Positions 15,103 through 15,206 of a stretch of DNA of 15,206 bases are shown here, piece by piece (positions within the stretch are counted from its first letter, which is position 1; each line of letters begins with the position of its first letter). The stretch is taken from contig JAEOSR010000080.1 in NCBI GenBank assembly GCA_016840285.1, forward strand, positions 1 to 15,206. Direction: 5' to 3'. The notes under the pieces are model-generated. The model ran no database searches. It had not been told where the DNA came from and saw nothing but the letters and a program-made list of their open reading frames with translations. The stretch comes from Candidatus Hodarchaeota archaeon (GTDB lineage Archaea; Asgardarchaeota; Heimdallarchaeia; Hodarchaeales; Hodarchaeaceae). The position numbers and the translations under genes were made by a program.

Positions 15103-15206
15103 TCATTTCGCGAATACACACCTTTTTTGTCGAACTTCTCCATACATGGAATCAAAAACTCCTGTAAGAGAATCTCTAAATTGTCGAGGAGTATCTAACC
15201 AGTTAA
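15103..15206 (-). CDS. Probable C-terminal fragment of a minus-strand gene (5' end outside window)
   Basis: On the minus strand one frame is open from the right edge to a TGA at 15103-15105, giving 33 complete codons. The other two frames are broken within the first few codons (TAG or TAA). The fragment ends in a basic tail (EVRQKRCVFAK) and includes TPRQFRDSLTGVFDSMYG. I do not recognise the family. The call rests on the open frame, normal-looking composition and convergent placement with the ferritin gene; a chance opening of this length is possible. Confidence 0.4.
   Translation of the reverse strand, partial: NWLDTPRQFRDSLTGVFDSMYGEVRQKRCVFAK

Overview
The window looks like AT-rich archaeal chromosome, most probably from an Asgard (Promethearchaeota) lineage. 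The archaeal assignment rests on a NurA-HerA-Mre11-Rad50 end-resection cluster, a Hrq1/MrfA-type helicase, start sites preceded by TTTAAA/TATA-like boxes, and U-tract rather than hairpin terminators. The Asgard assignment is an inference and less secure. It rests on two longin-like small domains fused to winged helices and on a cytoplasmic-type reductive dehalogenase.

Layout: at the left edge is the 3' end of a + strand zinc-ribbon protein. From 162 to 11108 everything lies on the minus strand. Read in transcription order it is nurA, herA, mre11, rad50, a MrfA/Hrq1-like helicase, a MinD/Mrp-like deviant-Walker ATPase, and two tandem paralogous longin-like/winged-helix proteins. The spacings are 21, 14, -4, 21 and 45 nt, then an overlap or near-abutment, then 232 nt. 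The first six or seven genes could therefore be one transcript, with a possible internal promoter before minD. A 371-bp divergent spacer separates nurA from a + strand pair: a reductive-dehalogenase homologue and a D-2-hydroxyacid dehydrogenase-family protein. A convergent minus-strand gene of unknown function follows, then a 341-bp divergent spacer carrying two hairpins and a palindromic TATA region. Next is a + strand DPS-like ferritin with a cysteine pair. A probable minus-strand C-terminal fragment runs off the right edge.

How the genes work together: NurA (nuclease), HerA (hexameric translocase), Mre11 (nuclease) and Rad50 (ABC ATPase) are the known archaeal machine that processes DNA ends before recombination. 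The helicase belongs to a family tied to repair of crosslinks and bulky lesions. The ATPase plus longin-winged-helix genes at the distal end are the least explained part and the best candidate for an undescribed module. Their design (ParA/MinD-type ATPase followed directly by a DNA-binding-type partner) resembles a partition or positioning cassette. Other points of interest are a Rad50 with no zinc-hook cysteines, a dehalogenase with PceA-like active-site spacing but no Tat signal or visible membrane anchor, and a hydroxyacid dehydrogenase homologue lacking the usual catalytic Glu.
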